Source of the DNA: Opitutales bacterium
GTDB lineage: Bacteria; Verrucomicrobiota; Verrucomicrobiia; Opitutales; T3Sed10-336
DNA length: 46,943 nt
Reading direction: 5' to 3'
NCBI GenBank assembly: GCA_020831535.1
Contig: JAFIGF010000089.1
Span: forward strand, 1 to 46,943
Each line of letters begins with the position of its first letter. Positions within the stretch are counted from its first letter, which is position 1. The notes under the pieces were generated by a model. That model had not been told where the DNA came from, did no database searches, and saw only the letters and a program-made list of their open reading frames with translations. Positions 33,168-44,301 of this stretch are shown here, piece by piece. Made by a program: the position numbers and the translations under genes.

Positions 33168-34655
33168 TCAGGGAAGTTGGGTGCTGCCCATGAGGTAGCG
33201 GTCGCATTCGCGGGCGGCGGCGCGGCCTTCGTTGATCGCCCAGACAATCAGGGACTGACCCCGGCGCATATCGCCGGCGGCGAAGACTTTGTCGACACTG
33301 GTTTTGAAGCGGCCGTATTCGGCTTTGACGTTGGAACGGGGGTCCTGCTCCAGGTCGAGTTCTTCCACAATGGTCGCCTCGGGGCCGAGGAAGCCCATCG
33401 CCAGAAGAACCAAATCGGCTTTGAGAACGCGCTCGCTGCCGGGGACCTTGACCGGCATGAAACGACCGTTTTCTTCCTTCCATTCGATGTTGTGAACATG
33501 GACCGCTTTGACTTTGCCGTCTTCGTCGCCCTCAAACTTGCTGGCGGTGATCAAATACTCGCGCGGATCGGCCCCATAGAGTGCGGCGGCTTCCTCTTGC
33601 CCGTAGTCCATCTTGTACACCTTGGGCCATTGCGGCCAGGGGTTGTTGGGGGCACGCTCTTCGGGTGGCTTGGGCATGATTTCCAATTGGGTGACGGTCT
33701 TGCAACCGTGGCGGATGGAGGTGCCTACGCAGTCGGTGCCGGTATCGCCGCCACCGATGATGATGACATGCTTGTCCTTGGCCAACTCGGTAAACTGCTT
33801 GGATTTACCTTCCTTGATGTCCCAAATTTCCTTGGTATTGGGGCCGAGGAATTCCATGGCAAAGTGGATGTTTTTCAGGTCCCGGCCCTCGATGGGCAGA
33901 TCCCGGGGCTTGGTGGCGCCACAGCAGAGAATGACGGAATCGTATTCGTCGAGCAGCTGTTTGGAGGGAAGGTCTTTGCCGATTTCCACGCCGGTTTCGA
34001 AGGAGACGCCTTCCTCTTCCATGATTTTCACCCGTCGGGTAACCACTTCCTTATCGAGCTTCATGTTGGGAATGCCATACATCAGCAAGCCCCCGATACG
34101 GTCAGCGCGTTCGTACACGGTGACCAGATGACCCGCCTTGTTGAGTTGGTCGGCGGCGGCGAGACCGGCCGGACCGGAACCCACCACGGCAACTTTTTTC
34201 CCGGTGCGGGTGGTAGGGGGATTCGGAACGACCCAGCCTTCATCCCAGGCGCGGTCAATGATCGCGCACTCGATGTTTTTGATCGTGACGGGTGGTTCGA
34301 TAACCCCCAAGACACAAGAGCCTTCGCAGGGAGCCGGGCAGACGCGACCAGTGAACTCAGGAAAGTTGTTGGTCTTCATGAGGCGGTAGTACGCCTCTTT
34401 CCATTTGCCCTGATAGACGAGGTGATTGAACTCTGGGATGAGATTGTTGACCGGGCACCCGCTGGCCATACCGCTTAAGGTGATGCCGGTATGACAGTAG
34501 GGCGTGCCGCAATCCATGCAGCGGGCTCCCTGGGTTTGCAGTTTCTCTTCCTGAAAATGCTCGTGAATCTCTTTCCAGTCCTTGATGCGTTCCGTCGGGG
34601 CACGATCAGCGATCGTTTCCCGTTGGTATTCCATAAATCCGGTTGGTTTTCCCAT
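33168..34655 (-). CDS. gltD: Glutamate synthase (NADPH) small subunit
   Basis: 495 residues. The N-terminal cysteine-rich ferredoxin-like part ([24 protein letters not shown]) carries two [4Fe-4S] clusters. FAD-binding [13 protein letters not shown] is at about 157, with the NADPH-binding GGGDTGTDC further on (about 300). GltD takes electrons from NAD(P)H and passes them to GltB for glutamate formation from glutamine and 2-oxoglutarate. It starts 38 nt after the gltB stop, in the usual B-D order, and ends at a strong terminator. A 433-residue open frame on the opposite strand is only a shadow. Confidence 0.96.
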   Translation of the reverse strand: MGKPTGFMEYQRETIADRAPTERIKDWKEIHEHFQEEKLQTQGARCMDCGTPYCHTGITLSGMASGCPVNNLIPEFNHLVYQGKWKEAYYRLMKTNNFPEFTGRVCPAPCEGSCVLGVIEPPVTIKNIECAIIDRAWDEGWVVPNPPTTRTGKKVAVVGSGPAGLAAADQLNKAGHLVTVYERADRIGGLLMYGIPNMKLDKEVVTRRVKIMEEEGVSFETGVEIGKDLPSKQLLDEYDSVILCCGATKPRDLPIEGRDLKNIHFAMEFLGPNTKEIWDIKEGKSKQFTELAKDKHVIIIGGGDTGTDCVGTSIRHGCKTVTQLEIMPKPPEERAPNNPWPQWPKVYKMDYGQEEAAALYGADPREYLITASKFEGDEDGKVKAVHVHNIEWKEENGRFMPVKVPGSERVLKADLVLLAMGFLGPEATIVEELDLEQDPRSNVKAEYGRFKTSVDKVFAAGDMRRGQSLIVWAINEGRAAARECDRYLMGSTQLP

Positions 34656-34693
34656 AATACGTAATTGGTTTGGGTTTAAGTCTTTTGTGTAAA

Positions 34694-37600
34694 TCAGTGT
34701 CCGGCCTTAACGTTTTCCTCGAAGGCGGCCTGAATGGCTTCGTCGCCTTCCAGACCGCGTTCCTCAGCCTTGCTGATGGCGGTGATGACCCGTTCGTAAT
34801 CCTGTGGCATAACCTTGAGGAAGCTGGGAAGAACCTTTTCCCAGTTGTCCAGGACCTCCTTGGCTTTGGCCGAGCCGGTGTACTCGAAGTGGCGTTCAAT
34901 GCGCCGCTTGACTTCGGTGATTTCGGTATCGGTGCATTCGATCAAGTGATAGAGATTCACCATTTCAGCATTCAAGTGCTTGGCCTCAAAGTCTTTGTCG
35001 GTGTCGAGGATATAGGCTATGCCCCCGGACATTCCGGCGGCGAAGTTGCGCCCCGTGCGGCCAAGACAAATTACCGAGCCCCCGGTCATGTATTCGCAGC
35101 CGTGGGCGCCGACGCCTTCAATGACGGCGTGAACTCCGGAATTCCGAACACAGAAACGTTCTCCGGCCATACCTGCGACATAGGCCTCACCTTGGGTGGC
35201 TCCATAGAAGCACACGTTGCCGGTGATGATGTTTTCGTGGGCCACAAAAGGGGAGTCCTTGGGCGGGAAGACGATCAGTTTTCCACCGGAGAGGCCTTTG
35301 CCGAGATAGTCGTTGGTGTCTCCTTCAACCTTGATGGTGACCCCCTTCGGAAGAAATGCGCCCAAGCTTTGGCCGGCCGAACCGGTGAAGTTGAGCTTGA
35401 TCGTATCTTCGGGCAAGGCGTCGGGACCAAAGCGGCGGGAAATTTCGGAACCGAGGATGGTTCCGACGACCCGGTTGGTGTTGACGATGGGGAGATTGAC
35501 TTCGACCGGTTTCTTTTCCTCCAGGGCCGGCTTGCAGCGCCGCAGGAGTTCGGTGTTGTCGAGCGCGCGGTCCAGGAGGTGGTCCTGTTTCATCTGACAA
35601 TAGAATCCGACGTTTTTGTCCACTTTGGGCTTGTGCAGAATCTTGGAGTAGTCGAGGCCACGGGCTTTCCAGTGATCGATTTCCTTGCGCATACGAAGCT
35701 TGTCCACCTGGCCGACCATTTCCGGAATGGTACGGAAGCCGAGCTTGGCCATGATTTCGCGGAGATCCTGTGCGATGTAGCGCATGAAATTGACCACCGC
35801 ATCGGGTCCGCCCATGAATTTTTGGCGCAGGATCGGATCCTGTGTCGCCACGCCGACAGGGCAGGTGTTCTTGTGGCAGACCCGCATCATCAAACAGCCA
35901 AGGGTGATTAGCGGGGCGGTGGCGAAACCAAACTCCTCGGCGCCGAGGAGACAGGCAATGGCCACATCGCGACCGGTCTTGAGTTGACCGTCGGTTTCCA
36001 GCACAATACGGCTCCGCAAATCGTTCAGCAGGAGGGTTTGGTTGGTTTCGGCCAAGCCCAACTCCCAGGGAGCACCAGCGTGTTGGATACTGGAACGGGG
36101 GGAGGCTCCGGTGCCGCCATCGTATCCGGAGATCAGAATGACATCCGCTTTCGCTTTGGCCACGCCGGAAGCAATTGTTCCCACGCCGACGGCGGAGACG
36201 AGCTTCACGTTGACCCGGGCATTCACGTTGGAGTTCTTCAGGTCATGAATCAACTCCGCCAAATCCTCAATGGAGTAAATGTCATGGTGCGGGGGAGGGG
36301 AGATCAGTCCGACTCCCGGTGTGGTGCCCCGGGTTTTGGCAATCGGCGGGAGAACTTTGTGTCCGGGCAATTCGCCGCCCTCTCCGGGTTTGGCGCCTTG
36401 TACGATCTTGATCTGGAGCTCATCAGCATTGACCAGGTAGAAGCTGTTGACCCCGAAACGGCCGGAAGCCACCTGTTTGATGGCGGAGCGGCGGCTGTCG
36501 CCGTTTTCGTCCGGCGTAAAGCGCTCGTAATCCTCGCCGCCCTCACCGGTGTTGGACTTTCCGCCCAGACGGTTCATAGCGATTGCCAGAGACTCGTGCG
36601 CTTCTTTACTGATAGAGCCATAGGACATGGCCCCGGTTTTGAAGCGTTTGACAATGCTTTCGACGGGCTCGACTTCGTCCAGCGGAATGGCTTTGGATTG
36701 GTCATAGCGAAAATCCATCAGCCCGCGCAGAGTGAACATATCCCGGGATTGGTCATCGACGGCCTGGGCATATTCTTTGTACACCGCGTAATCGCCAAGG
36801 CGGGTGGCCTTTTGCAATTTGTGGATGGTGATCGGATTGAAGAGGTGACGCTCGCCGTCGAATCGCCATTGGTACACGCCGCCGGGTTCCAGCTCGTCCT
36901 TGGCATCGCCCCGGTCGCTGAAGGCCTTCTCGCCGCGCATCAGAGTTTCGGTGGCGATGGCTTCCAGCCCAATACCCTGTACGCGGGTCGCGGTTTTGGT
37001 GAAATACTTGTCCACCACATATTGGGTCAGCCCGATGGCTTCGAAGATTTGCGCCCCGCGGTAGCTGGCTACGGTGGAAATCCCCATTTTGGACATGGTC
37101 TTGATGACCCCGTTGAGATTGGCCTTGAGATATTTCTTGCAGGCCGTCTCGGGATCACCGGCCAAGTCGCCGCAGGCGATTTGGTGGCGGACCGTTTCCA
37201 GGGCAAGGTAAGGGTTGATGGCATCGGCGCCATAGCCCAGCAGCAAGGCGAAGTGGTGAACTTCGCGGGGTTCTCCGGATTCCAGAATGATGGAAACTTT
37301 GGTCCGGGTTCCTTGCCGGGTCAGGTGATGGTGAAGACCAGCACAGGCGAGCAAGGCGGGCACCGGAAGATGCTTCTTATCCACATGACGGTCGGATAGG
37401 ATAATTAGCTTCACGCCGTCGTTGATGGCCGCATCGGCATCCTCAAAAATACGTTCCAAGGCGGCTTCCAGTCCACGGTCGGAAACGTGGGGCTCAGGAA
37501 TTCCGGAATGACCTTCACTCAGACCGCCCAGTCCAGGGGCAAAGGTCATGGAGAGAGTGGCCGAACGGAAGCCTTTTTGTTTGGCGGCCCGAAGGCGTCC

Positions 37601-39340
37601 CAGTTGGTCGTTGTCGATCAGGGGACTCTCAAAGCGAATGCGGTGGCAATTCTCGCCGGTTGGGTGACACAAATCTCCCTCGGGTCCGAGGAAGGTAATA
37701 CTCGAAGTGATCAACTCTTCCCGAATGGGGTCGATCGCCGGGTTCGTTACTTGGGCGAAAAGCTGCTTGAAGTAGTTATAGAGCAACTGGGGACGGTCGG
37801 AAAGGACCGCCAGGGGGGCGTCATTGCCCATGGAGCCGAGAGGTTGTTTACCCGTTTCGGCGCTGGGCCCAATAATGAAGCGCAGGTCCTCGTAGGTGTA
37901 GCCGAAGGCTTTTTGCCGGGTACGGATGCTGTCGAAATCGTCCGGTTTGACCTTGATGGGCTCGGGAAGGTCTTTCTCTTTGACCAAGTTGTCCTTAAGC
38001 CATTCTCCATAAGGTTGTTCGGAAGCGACTTTTTCCTTCACTTCTTCATCCCCCACGATACGGCCTTCCTTCATGTCCACGAGGAACATGCGGCCAGGCT
38101 CGAGACGGCCTTTTTTGACGACGTTTTTGGACTCGATTCCCGAAAGAACCCCGACCTCGGAGGCCATGATGACCAAATCATCGGAGGTTACATAGTAACG
38201 GGAGGGACGGAGGCCGTTACGGTCGAGAACGGCACCGATCTGCACTCCGTCGGAGAAAGCGATGGAAGCGGGGCCATCCCATGGTTCCATCATGCAAGCA
38301 TGGTATTCGTAAAAGGCTTTCTGGGTATCCGACATGTCTTCATGCTTTTCCCAGGGCTCCGGGATCATCATCATCATGGCATGGGCCAGACTGCGTCCGG
38401 ACAAAACGAGGAATTCGAGACAGTTGTCGAACTTTTGGGAGTCACTGCCATCCTCACGGATGATCGGGAGAAGTTTTTTGAGATCTTTTCCGAAAACCTC
38501 CGAGGCCAACTGCATCTGCCGGGCATGGAGCCAATTCTCGTTGCCACGGACGGTGTTGATCTCCCCGTTGTGGCACATGTACCGGAAAGGCTGGGCCCGG
38601 GGCCAGCTGGGGAAGGTGTTGGTGCTGAAACGACTGTGTACCAAGGCCAAGGCGCTGTCCATGGCCGGATGATGTAAATCAGGGAAGTAGTGGGTCAATT
38701 GCTCCGTGGTCAACATCCCTTTGTAGATCATGGTACGGGAGGACAGGGAGCTGAAATAGAAAAGGGAATCTTCATCCGCAGAGGAGTAGCGAATGCGGTG
38801 GCCAGCGACCCTGCGGACGATGTAAAGTTTGCGCTCAAAGGCCTGAGTGTCCTTGATGGCCTCGCCGCGGCCAATAAACACTTGTTTCATGACTGGCTCA
38901 CATTCCGCCGAGGCCTTGCCGAGGGTGCTGCGGTCAACCGGCACATCGCGCCAGCCAATGAGGGTCAACCCCTCGTCTTCAATGATTTCCTCAATAATGG
39001 AGATCTCTTCGGCCCGTTCGTCCTCGTTGGTGGACAAATAAACAAACCCGACCCCATAAGTGCCTTCCTCGGGTACCTCGAACCCACACTCTTGCGGACA
39101 AACTTCCTTGAAGAAGTTGTGGGGCAGTTGGATAAACATGCCTGCGCCGTCCCCGGTATTCGCATCGCAACCACAACCACCACGGTGGTCAAGATTTACA
39201 CAAATTTCCAGCGCACCTTCAATAATGCGATGGGATTTGCGGCCTTTCATGTCGACCAGGAAGCCAACACCGCAATTGTCGTGTTCATAGGAGGGATGGT
39301 AGAGACCTTGGGCTCGTGGGTGAGATTTGCGTTCGGACAT
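34694..39340 (-). CDS. gltB: Glutamate synthase large subunit
   Basis: 1548 residues, the full length of a GltB. The mature protein probably starts at C23 (NCGVGF), the nucleophile of the class II glutamine amidotransferase domain, after removal of a 22-residue propeptide. The central and FMN-binding synthase domains follow ([39 protein letters not shown]), with the [3Fe-4S] cluster cysteines in [11 protein letters not shown]. The C-terminal beta-helix domain is seen as repeated Gly motifs ([32 protein letters not shown]). With GltD it forms the main ammonia-assimilating enzyme together with glutamine synthetase, which is not in this window. Confidence 0.97.
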   Translation of the reverse strand: MSERKSHPRAQGLYHPSYEHDNCGVGFLVDMKGRKSHRIIEGALEICVNLDHRGGCGCDANTGDGAGMFIQLPHNFFKEVCPQECGFEVPEEGTYGVGFVYLSTNEDERAEEISIIEEIIEDEGLTLIGWRDVPVDRSTLGKASAECEPVMKQVFIGRGEAIKDTQAFERKLYIVRRVAGHRIRYSSADEDSLFYFSSLSSRTMIYKGMLTTEQLTHYFPDLHHPAMDSALALVHSRFSTNTFPSWPRAQPFRYMCHNGEINTVRGNENWLHARQMQLASEVFGKDLKKLLPIIREDGSDSQKFDNCLEFLVLSGRSLAHAMMMMIPEPWEKHEDMSDTQKAFYEYHACMMEPWDGPASIAFSDGVQIGAVLDRNGLRPSRYYVTSDDLVIMASEVGVLSGIESKNVVKKGRLEPGRMFLVDMKEGRIVGDEEVKEKVASEQPYGEWLKDNLVKEKDLPEPIKVKPDDFDSIRTRQKAFGYTYEDLRFIIGPSAETGKQPLGSMGNDAPLAVLSDRPQLLYNYFKQLFAQVTNPAIDPIREELITSSITFLGPEGDLCHPTGENCHRIRFESPLIDNDQLGRLRAAKQKGFRSATLSMTFAPGLGGLSEGHSGIPEPHVSDRGLEAALERIFEDADAAINDGVKLIILSDRHVDKKHLPVPALLACAGLHHHLTRQGTRTKVSIILESGEPREVHHFALLLGYGADAINPYLALETVRHQIACGDLAGDPETACKKYLKANLNGVIKTMSKMGISTVASYRGAQIFEAIGLTQYVVDKYFTKTATRVQGIGLEAIATETLMRGEKAFSDRGDAKDELEPGGVYQWRFDGERHLFNPITIHKLQKATRLGDYAVYKEYAQAVDDQSRDMFTLRGLMDFRYDQSKAIPLDEVEPVESIVKRFKTGAMSYGSISKEAHESLAIAMNRLGGKSNTGEGGEDYERFTPDENGDSRRSAIKQVASGRFGVNSFYLVNADELQIKIVQGAKPGEGGELPGHKVLPPIAKTRGTTPGVGLISPPPHHDIYSIEDLAELIHDLKNSNVNARVNVKLVSAVGVGTIASGVAKAKADVILISGYDGGTGASPRSSIQHAGAPWELGLAETNQTLLLNDLRSRIVLETDGQLKTGRDVAIACLLGAEEFGFATAPLITLGCLMMRVCHKNTCPVGVATQDPILRQKFMGGPDAVVNFMRYIAQDLREIMAKLGFRTIPEMVGQVDKLRMRKEIDHWKARGLDYSKILHKPKVDKNVGFYCQMKQDHLLDRALDNTELLRRCKPALEEKKPVEVNLPIVNTNRVVGTILGSEISRRFGPDALPEDTIKLNFTGSAGQSLGAFLPKGVTIKVEGDTNDYLGKGLSGGKLIVFPPKDSPFVAHENIITGNVCFYGATQGEAYVAGMAGERFCVRNSGVHAVIEGVGAHGCEYMTGGSVICLGRTGRNFAAGMSGGIAYILDTDKDFEAKHLNAEMVNLYHLIECTDTEITEVKRRIERHFEYTGSAKAKEVLDNWEKVLPSFLKVMPQDYERVITAISKAEERGLEGDEAIQAAFEENVKAGH

Positions 39341-39511
39341 AGGCGTTTTCGTTTCTTTGAGCGGTAATCCGGAAAGCCTCCCGTGGCGGATTAGAGAATT
39401 GAAGGCTTGGTTGGTTTTCCGGATGACTTGATTTTTCGGTTTAAGACACCTTTTCTGATAAGGATCAGTGAGGCGGCGACAAGAGAAAAGTTTTTATTTT
39501 TTAAGATGAAG

Positions 39512-39535
39512 AAAGCCCGTCGAGGGCTTTTTCGG
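39512..39535. terminator. Terminator between the phosphoesterase gene and gltB
   Basis: AAAGCCC (39512-39518) pairs with GGGCTTT (39524-39530) around GTCGA and is followed by TT on the plus strand; on the minus strand the trailing bases are TTTCTTC. It lies about 100 nt beyond the phosphoesterase stop (minus), so it most likely ends that transcript before the gltB promoter. Confidence 0.5.
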
Positions 39536-39637
39536 CGAAGTGATATGCTGAATTTTTGATTTGGGTAGGGTCAATCCCTAAATCAAACGATTTTAACCTT
39601 CCCGAAATTGGGTGATTTTGCAAATAGAGGAGGTTTT

Positions 39638-40555
39638 TTAAGATTTCCTGTTGGAATCCAACACCAGGGCTTCTTCCCACCGGCGGTGTTCGTGGTTACG
39701 GAAAAAGACGCCCACCGACTGGTCCTCGTAGATTTCCACCAAGGCCGAGCGCAGGAAAGTGCCCTTGCGGTTTTCCATCGCGGCGATGTCAAACTGAGGA
39801 ATGCTTTGGTAGTTGGCATAGGCAATTTTCCGAAAGTTGTTTTCCTGGAGCAGTCTTTCCTCCCCAAGGTGGGCGTGTCCGTAGAAAACCGCTTTGACCG
39901 GGTCGGGCAGAGGCAGGCAGTTTTGCAATAGCGGGGAAGGGCGATTCCCGCCGGGGAAACTGTAATGGCCGGCGATAAGTATGGGGTCGGACGATTCGGC
40001 CCATTCGCTGCGGAGACTTTGGTAGGCGGCGGAGGAATGGGGGTATTGGCTTTCATCGCCGTGGATCTTGCCGTGGGTAACGATCCACTTGCCCCAGGGG
40101 CAGGCGTGGTCGCCCATAAAGTAGATTTTGAAACCTCCCAATTCTCCTTCAAAATAGAAATCATCCAGCTTCTCCGGTAAATGCCAGGCCGGGCGCGGTT
40201 TCAGAATCTCCCAGGCGGGAACCATGGCGGAACCTTCTTCGGGGGACTTTTTCAGGAGGTCGAAATCGTGGTTTCCAAAGGTGTAGTAGATGGGAATTTC
40301 GAGAGATTCAAAGGCTTCGGCTTGCAACGTGATGGTTCTTCGCTGGTTTTCCAAATGTCGGCCATCAGTGCTGTCGCCGAGATTCCAAACTTGTTCGCAG
40401 GGTGCCTTTAACGAGTGAAAATCGGCAAAAATGATTTCCAGATTCGTTTTGGCGATTTCCGGATCCCATTGTTGGAGGTCGGAACAAACCCAGACCCGAT
40501 GTTGGACTTTTTCCCGAAGGGCGTCATGGAGGTAGGATAAGGTCATAGCGTTCAC
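39638..40555 (-). CDS. Calcineurin-like metallophosphoesterase
   Basis: 305 residues. The binuclear-metal motifs are in order: CSDLQQW (Asp), NLGDSTDGRH (GD), FGNHDFDLL (GNHD), then IAGHYSF and FYGHAHLGEE (GHxH). No signal peptide, so it is cytoplasmic. The D-x-H of the first motif is replaced by DLQ, which may alter metal binding at site 1. The substrate is unknown; families of this size include phosphodiesterases acting on cyclic or lipid-linked nucleotides. It is divergent from the cNMP-binding-domain gene (starts 114 bp apart), so a link between a phosphodiesterase and a cNMP-sensing protein is worth testing. Confidence 0.85.
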   Translation of the reverse strand: MNAMTLSYLHDALREKVQHRVWVCSDLQQWDPEIAKTNLEIIFADFHSLKAPCEQVWNLGDSTDGRHLENQRRTITLQAEAFESLEIPIYYTFGNHDFDLLKKSPEEGSAMVPAWEILKPRPAWHLPEKLDDFYFEGELGGFKIYFMGDHACPWGKWIVTHGKIHGDESQYPHSSAAYQSLRSEWAESSDPILIAGHYSFPGGNRPSPLLQNCLPLPDPVKAVFYGHAHLGEERLLQENNFRKIAYANYQSIPQFDIAAMENRKGTFLRSALVEIYEDQSVGVFFRNHEHRRWEEALVLDSNRKS

Positions 40556-40669
40556 CCTTGAGAGGTTCTTCGGAAAAGGAAAGTATTTTGTACGCTCAGA
40601 TTGAGGCTTGGCAAATTTTCCTCCTCAGTCATCATAGTGTGGTGAACCTCGGGATTCGTTACCCACATT

Positions 40670-42646
40670 ATGAAATTGTCTGCCGCTCAGCAAAAAAAAC
40701 TTCTGCAAAAGGAAGAGCTGATCATTGCCCCCCATGTTCAGCGGGGGCAGCCAAAAAACAAAAGATTAACTCTTAAGAACTGTCTGACCGGTTCTTATTT
40801 GAATGTTAGCGAAAAGCAGTTGGATATCTTGGCGCGGTTTCGGGAGGGTAAGAGCGTTCCCGAGGTTTTGAACGAATTGATAAGGAACAGTAAATCACCA
40901 GCACTGGTTGATTTTTACGAACTGATTCTGAAGGCATTCATTCACCAGATATTGAAGCGGAAGGCGGATGCAGTGCCGGAAAAGGAAGTGCTCCATGTCC
41001 GCCTTCCTCTCCTGCGCTGGTGGGTTTTTCTGCCTTTGCTGCTGGCCGGATGTGGGTTCGCCCTGTGGACAATGTGGGAATTTCCCCTGGTCTTTGTGCG
41101 CCATTGGGGCGACGTGGCCTTGGGTTTTTTGGTGGCCTCACTTAGTTTGTCACTGGGACAAGTTTTGGCGGGCGGGGTGATTCGATACTTCGGGGGTGCG
41201 GTTCATCGTCCAAAACTGCGTCTTCTGGCCATTCCGCCTTATGTTTCCTTTGATCTTCGCGATGCTCGTTTAATTCAGCGGAGCGGTGCAGTTTTGGTGG
41301 GCCTAGCCCGTTTAATGCCTTTTCTGCCCGCGTTAGGGGTAGTTCAAATCTATCAGCCTACTTTAGCCGTGCCGTTATTGTTTCTGTTTCTTCTGCATTT
41401 GTTTCCCTCCCGAGGCAGTGCCGTCGATCAGATATTGCAGGGTTTGACGGGGCGGGTGGCGTTGGATATTTATCGTCACAAGATTTTCTACCTTCAGGAG
41501 CGATCCTTTTTGGGCAAACTGTCCGAGTTAATGCACGAGGATTTAACCTACGCTCTTATGCGTTATGGATTCCTGTTGCTTTGGGGCTTTGCTTTGGGCC
41601 TTCTTGCCTATCTTGCGTTTTACGATTATTTTTTTAAGGGGATATCCACTTCATTGATTGTTTATTTTAGCCTGTGGCTCTTTTCCTTTGTTGGTCTTGC
41701 CTATCCGCTCTTCATCTTGTGGCGTGATGTTTTCTCAGTACGCAAGGAGAGAAATAAAATAGACCGCAAATTCGCTCAAATTGAGCGGGAGAGAAGCGTT
41801 TTCGACCTGGCATCTCCTCCACCTGCAACGGAGTTGCAAAACTTTCTTGCCGAAGTGCCGATATGCCACCCTTTGACCGATAAGGAAATTCAGATCCTTT
41901 CCAAGTATTCCAAATTCATTGTTTTCGAGAACAAAGCGATTATTTTTGATGAAAGGGATCCTGATGAAAATCTTCTTTTCCTTTTTACTGGAACCGTTGA
42001 TGTTTTTCGTTCCGGAGGTTGGTTCGGGAAAAGTAAGTTGGATCGGTTGACCAGTGGAGCCTCACTCGGCAAAACTCCGAACTGGAATGCGAAAAAAGCT
42101 CCCCGATGGTACCTAAGCCGGGGCCGAACTTCTTTTCTGGTGGCAAAAAAAGGTGAAACACAAGAACTGGATCAGGTTTTAAAAAAAATCTATTCGACCC
42201 GAGCCGGGGTTTATTTGGGTTTTCTTGGACGAACCCCGCCTTTTGCCAATTGGTCTTCCGAGGTCCTCCAGTTGATCGTTAAGGAGTCAACCGTTATTAC
42301 CTTTAAGAAAGGCCAGAAAATTCTCCAGATGGACAAAGCCAATAAATTTTTCTATATCGTTTATCAAGGCACGCTGTCCACAGTGGCTGAAAAAGTGCGG
42401 AGAAAAAGAAAACGCATTCTAAAGGCCGGCGATTTTTTCGGAGAATTAAGTGCTTTACGCAACGCCTTGCCGGCTGGAGATGTCGTCGGTGAGGAAGAGG
42501 GGGAATGCCTGGCCCTCGCCAAAAGTAATTTTATATGGATTGCGACACAACATCCAGAGGTTATTTTGACTTTTGAAAAACATGCCTCGCAAACGCTTGG
42601 GTTTCCGATTTTCCCTGTTTCCGAGGCGACCGCCAGGATTGGCTAA
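40670..42646 (+). CDS. PqqD-like / degenerate M50-like membrane protein with two cyclic-nucleotide-binding domains
   Basis: 658 residues. Residues 30-95 (LTLKNCLTGSYLNVSEKQLD to VPEVLNEL) resemble a PqqD-like segment. Residues about 115-350 form a membrane region like that of YydH-type M50 site-2 proteases, but the HELGH position reads LSLGQ (160-164), so both His and the Glu are lost; PPYVSFDLRDARLIQRSGAV lies where the usual P-YxDxxDAW-RR segment would be. Residues about 390-490 (NFLAEVPICHPLTDKEIQIL) and 515-640 (YLGFLGRTPPFANWSSEVLQ; GDFFGELSAL) are two cyclic-nucleotide-binding domains; the second has the better phosphate-binding cassette. It may be a cNMP-responsive membrane regulator without protease activity. 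The M50 relationship is inferred from pattern and topology. Confidence 0.65.
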   Translation: MKLSAAQQKKLLQKEELIIAPHVQRGQPKNKRLTLKNCLTGSYLNVSEKQLDILARFREGKSVPEVLNELIRNSKSPALVDFYELILKAFIHQILKRKADAVPEKEVLHVRLPLLRWWVFLPLLLAGCGFALWTMWEFPLVFVRHWGDVALGFLVASLSLSLGQVLAGGVIRYFGGAVHRPKLRLLAIPPYVSFDLRDARLIQRSGAVLVGLARLMPFLPALGVVQIYQPTLAVPLLFLFLLHLFPSRGSAVDQILQGLTGRVALDIYRHKIFYLQERSFLGKLSELMHEDLTYALMRYGFLLLWGFALGLLAYLAFYDYFFKGISTSLIVYFSLWLFSFVGLAYPLFILWRDVFSVRKERNKIDRKFAQIERERSVFDLASPPPATELQNFLAEVPICHPLTDKEIQILSKYSKFIVFENKAIIFDERDPDENLLFLFTGTVDVFRSGGWFGKSKLDRLTSGASLGKTPNWNAKKAPRWYLSRGRTSFLVAKKGETQELDQVLKKIYSTRAGVYLGFLGRTPPFANWSSEVLQLIVKESTVITFKKGQKILQMDKANKFFYIVYQGTLSTVAEKVRRKRKRILKAGDFFGELSALRNALPAGDVVGEEEGECLALAKSNFIWIATQHPEVILTFEKHASQTLGFPIFPVSEATARIG

Positions 42647-42665
42647 TGGGTTTTTTTTGAAGCCT

Positions 42666-44192
42666 TCAACGATTGTACAGCTCGGCCAGTTCCCGTAGGT
42701 AGGGGGAGCTTTCCTTTGCGACTCTTTCCAGTTCATGGTGGCCAAAGCGCCATTGCCAGTTGCCTTCTGATGTGCCGGGGGTGTTGAGACGGCCCGAGGA
42801 ATCAAGGCTTAAAAGATCCGGGAAAGGTACGATGGCCAGACGGCAAACACTACGGTAGGCCGTACGGATAAAATCCCAGGCAATTTCATCACCGCTCACC
42901 CGTAAATAGCGACGTACATGGTCCCGGCATTTTTCGGGCTCTTTTTCATACCAACCCCGGGTAGTATCGTTGTCGTGTGTGCCAGTGTAGACAACCTGAT
43001 TGGGAATGTGCTGGTGTGGTAAGTAAAGATTATCGGATTCATCGCCGAAAGCAAATTGCAGCACTGCCATACCGGGCAATCCGGTATCAGCGAGAAGTTT
43101 CCGGACCTCGGCGGTTATGGTGCCCAGATCCTCGGCAATGATTTTTCCTTCCGGGTGAGCCTGCTGCATGGCTTCAAAAAAGTCTTTACCAGGACCCGGA
43201 ATCCAGCGCCCATAGGAAGCGTCCGGTGAGTCGGCGGGGATCGACCAATAACTTTCGAGTCCGCGAAAATGATCAATCCTCACCACATCGTAGAGGGTGT
43301 AGTTCAGGGCAAAACGCTTTTTCCACCATTCAAGCAAATCCTCCTCTGCCCGCTCCCAGTCATAGACAGGGTTGCCCCAGAATTGGCCGGTTTCGGAAAA
43401 GTAGTCGGGTGGGCATCCGGCGACCTCCAACGGGGTCAAGCTCTTGCGGTCGAGAAGAAATAGATCCGGATTGCTCCAAACATCGGCACTGTCGCGCGAG
43501 ACAAAGATAGGAATGTCCCCGATGATTTCGATGCCACTTTCATTGGCATAGGTTTTAAGAGCGGACCATTGGTGAAAGAAAAGGTATTGGCAAAAGATGT
43601 AGGCTTCCGTTCGGTCAGCGATTTCCGGATCTTGAGTAAACGCGCGGGCCTTTTCGATCTTGCGTGCTTTTTCCGGCCACTCGTACCAAGGTTTTCCGTC
43701 AAAATGGTCTTTTAGCGATTGAAACAGACCGTAGTCCTCAATCCAATCCTGATGCTCTGAGCGAAAATCCCCGAAAGATCCGAGCCGTTCCTCGGTCGGG
43801 CCAGGGTTGGCTTTCCAGTTTTCATAAGCGGCAAAGAGGAGGGGCCATTTTTTCTGGTGAAGTTGTCCGTAGTCGACGTGATCCGAAGGGAGAAACAGCA
43901 AGCGACTGAGTTCTTCCTGAGGCAAAAGATCGAGTTCAACCAATTCGGTGGGATCGATCAGGTAGGGGTTTCCGGCAAAGGCGGAGAAACTCTGGTAGGG
44001 GGAATCACCGAAACCAGTGGGCCCTAAAGGACACATTTGCCAGTAGGAAAAGCGGGCGCCGTTGAGGAAATCGACGAAGTCCCGCGAGGTTTTTCCCAAA
44101 TCCCCGATGCCGAATTCAGCGGGAAGAGAGGTTGGGTGAAGTAAAACACCCGCCGAGCGGATGGTTAGCCATTGGTTCAGTGGTTTGCTCAT
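42666..44192 (-). CDS. malQ: 4-alpha-glucanotransferase
   Basis: 508 residues from the ATG at 44190-44192; the frame continues to a TTG at 44213. GH77 enzyme (amylomaltase/disproportionating enzyme) that moves alpha-1,4-glucan segments between maltodextrins. SAGVLLHPTSLPAEFGIGDLG at the N-terminus is the family signature; VVRIDHFRGLESYW carries the catalytic nucleophile, IAEDLGTIT the acid/base Glu and YTGTHDNDT the third acid. It works with the GH13 enzyme (6.2 kb) in maltodextrin use. It converges on the cNMP-binding gene with a 19-bp gap. Confidence 0.96.
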   Translation of the reverse strand: MSKPLNQWLTIRSAGVLLHPTSLPAEFGIGDLGKTSRDFVDFLNGARFSYWQMCPLGPTGFGDSPYQSFSAFAGNPYLIDPTELVELDLLPQEELSRLLFLPSDHVDYGQLHQKKWPLLFAAYENWKANPGPTEERLGSFGDFRSEHQDWIEDYGLFQSLKDHFDGKPWYEWPEKARKIEKARAFTQDPEIADRTEAYIFCQYLFFHQWSALKTYANESGIEIIGDIPIFVSRDSADVWSNPDLFLLDRKSLTPLEVAGCPPDYFSETGQFWGNPVYDWERAEEDLLEWWKKRFALNYTLYDVVRIDHFRGLESYWSIPADSPDASYGRWIPGPGKDFFEAMQQAHPEGKIIAEDLGTITAEVRKLLADTGLPGMAVLQFAFGDESDNLYLPHQHIPNQVVYTGTHDNDTTRGWYEKEPEKCRDHVRRYLRVSGDEIAWDFIRTAYRSVCRLAIVPFPDLLSLDSSGRLNTPGTSEGNWQWRFGHHELERVAKESSPYLRELAELYNR

Positions 44193-44301
44193 AGGTTTCG
44201 CGCTAAGTGACAAGGAATGTTTCTACTCTGGACCTTTCCCGCACAAAAACAACTGTAAAGGAAGAATTGACCTAATCCTGCAAAAATTTTTTTCTGTTGG
44301 A

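Noticed and set aside
33177..34478. Open frame of 433 codons on the plus strand
   Set aside because: Lies entirely inside gltD on the opposite strand; it is a GC-bias shadow without any domain.
35984..37399. Open frame of 471 codons on the plus strand
   Set aside because: Shadow of gltB; no recognisable motif, and gltB on the other strand is unmistakable.
44161..44301. Longer N-terminus for the small two-helix membrane protein
   Set aside because: It would overlap malQ on the opposite strand and has no hydrophobic or conserved part; the ATG at 44302 fits better.
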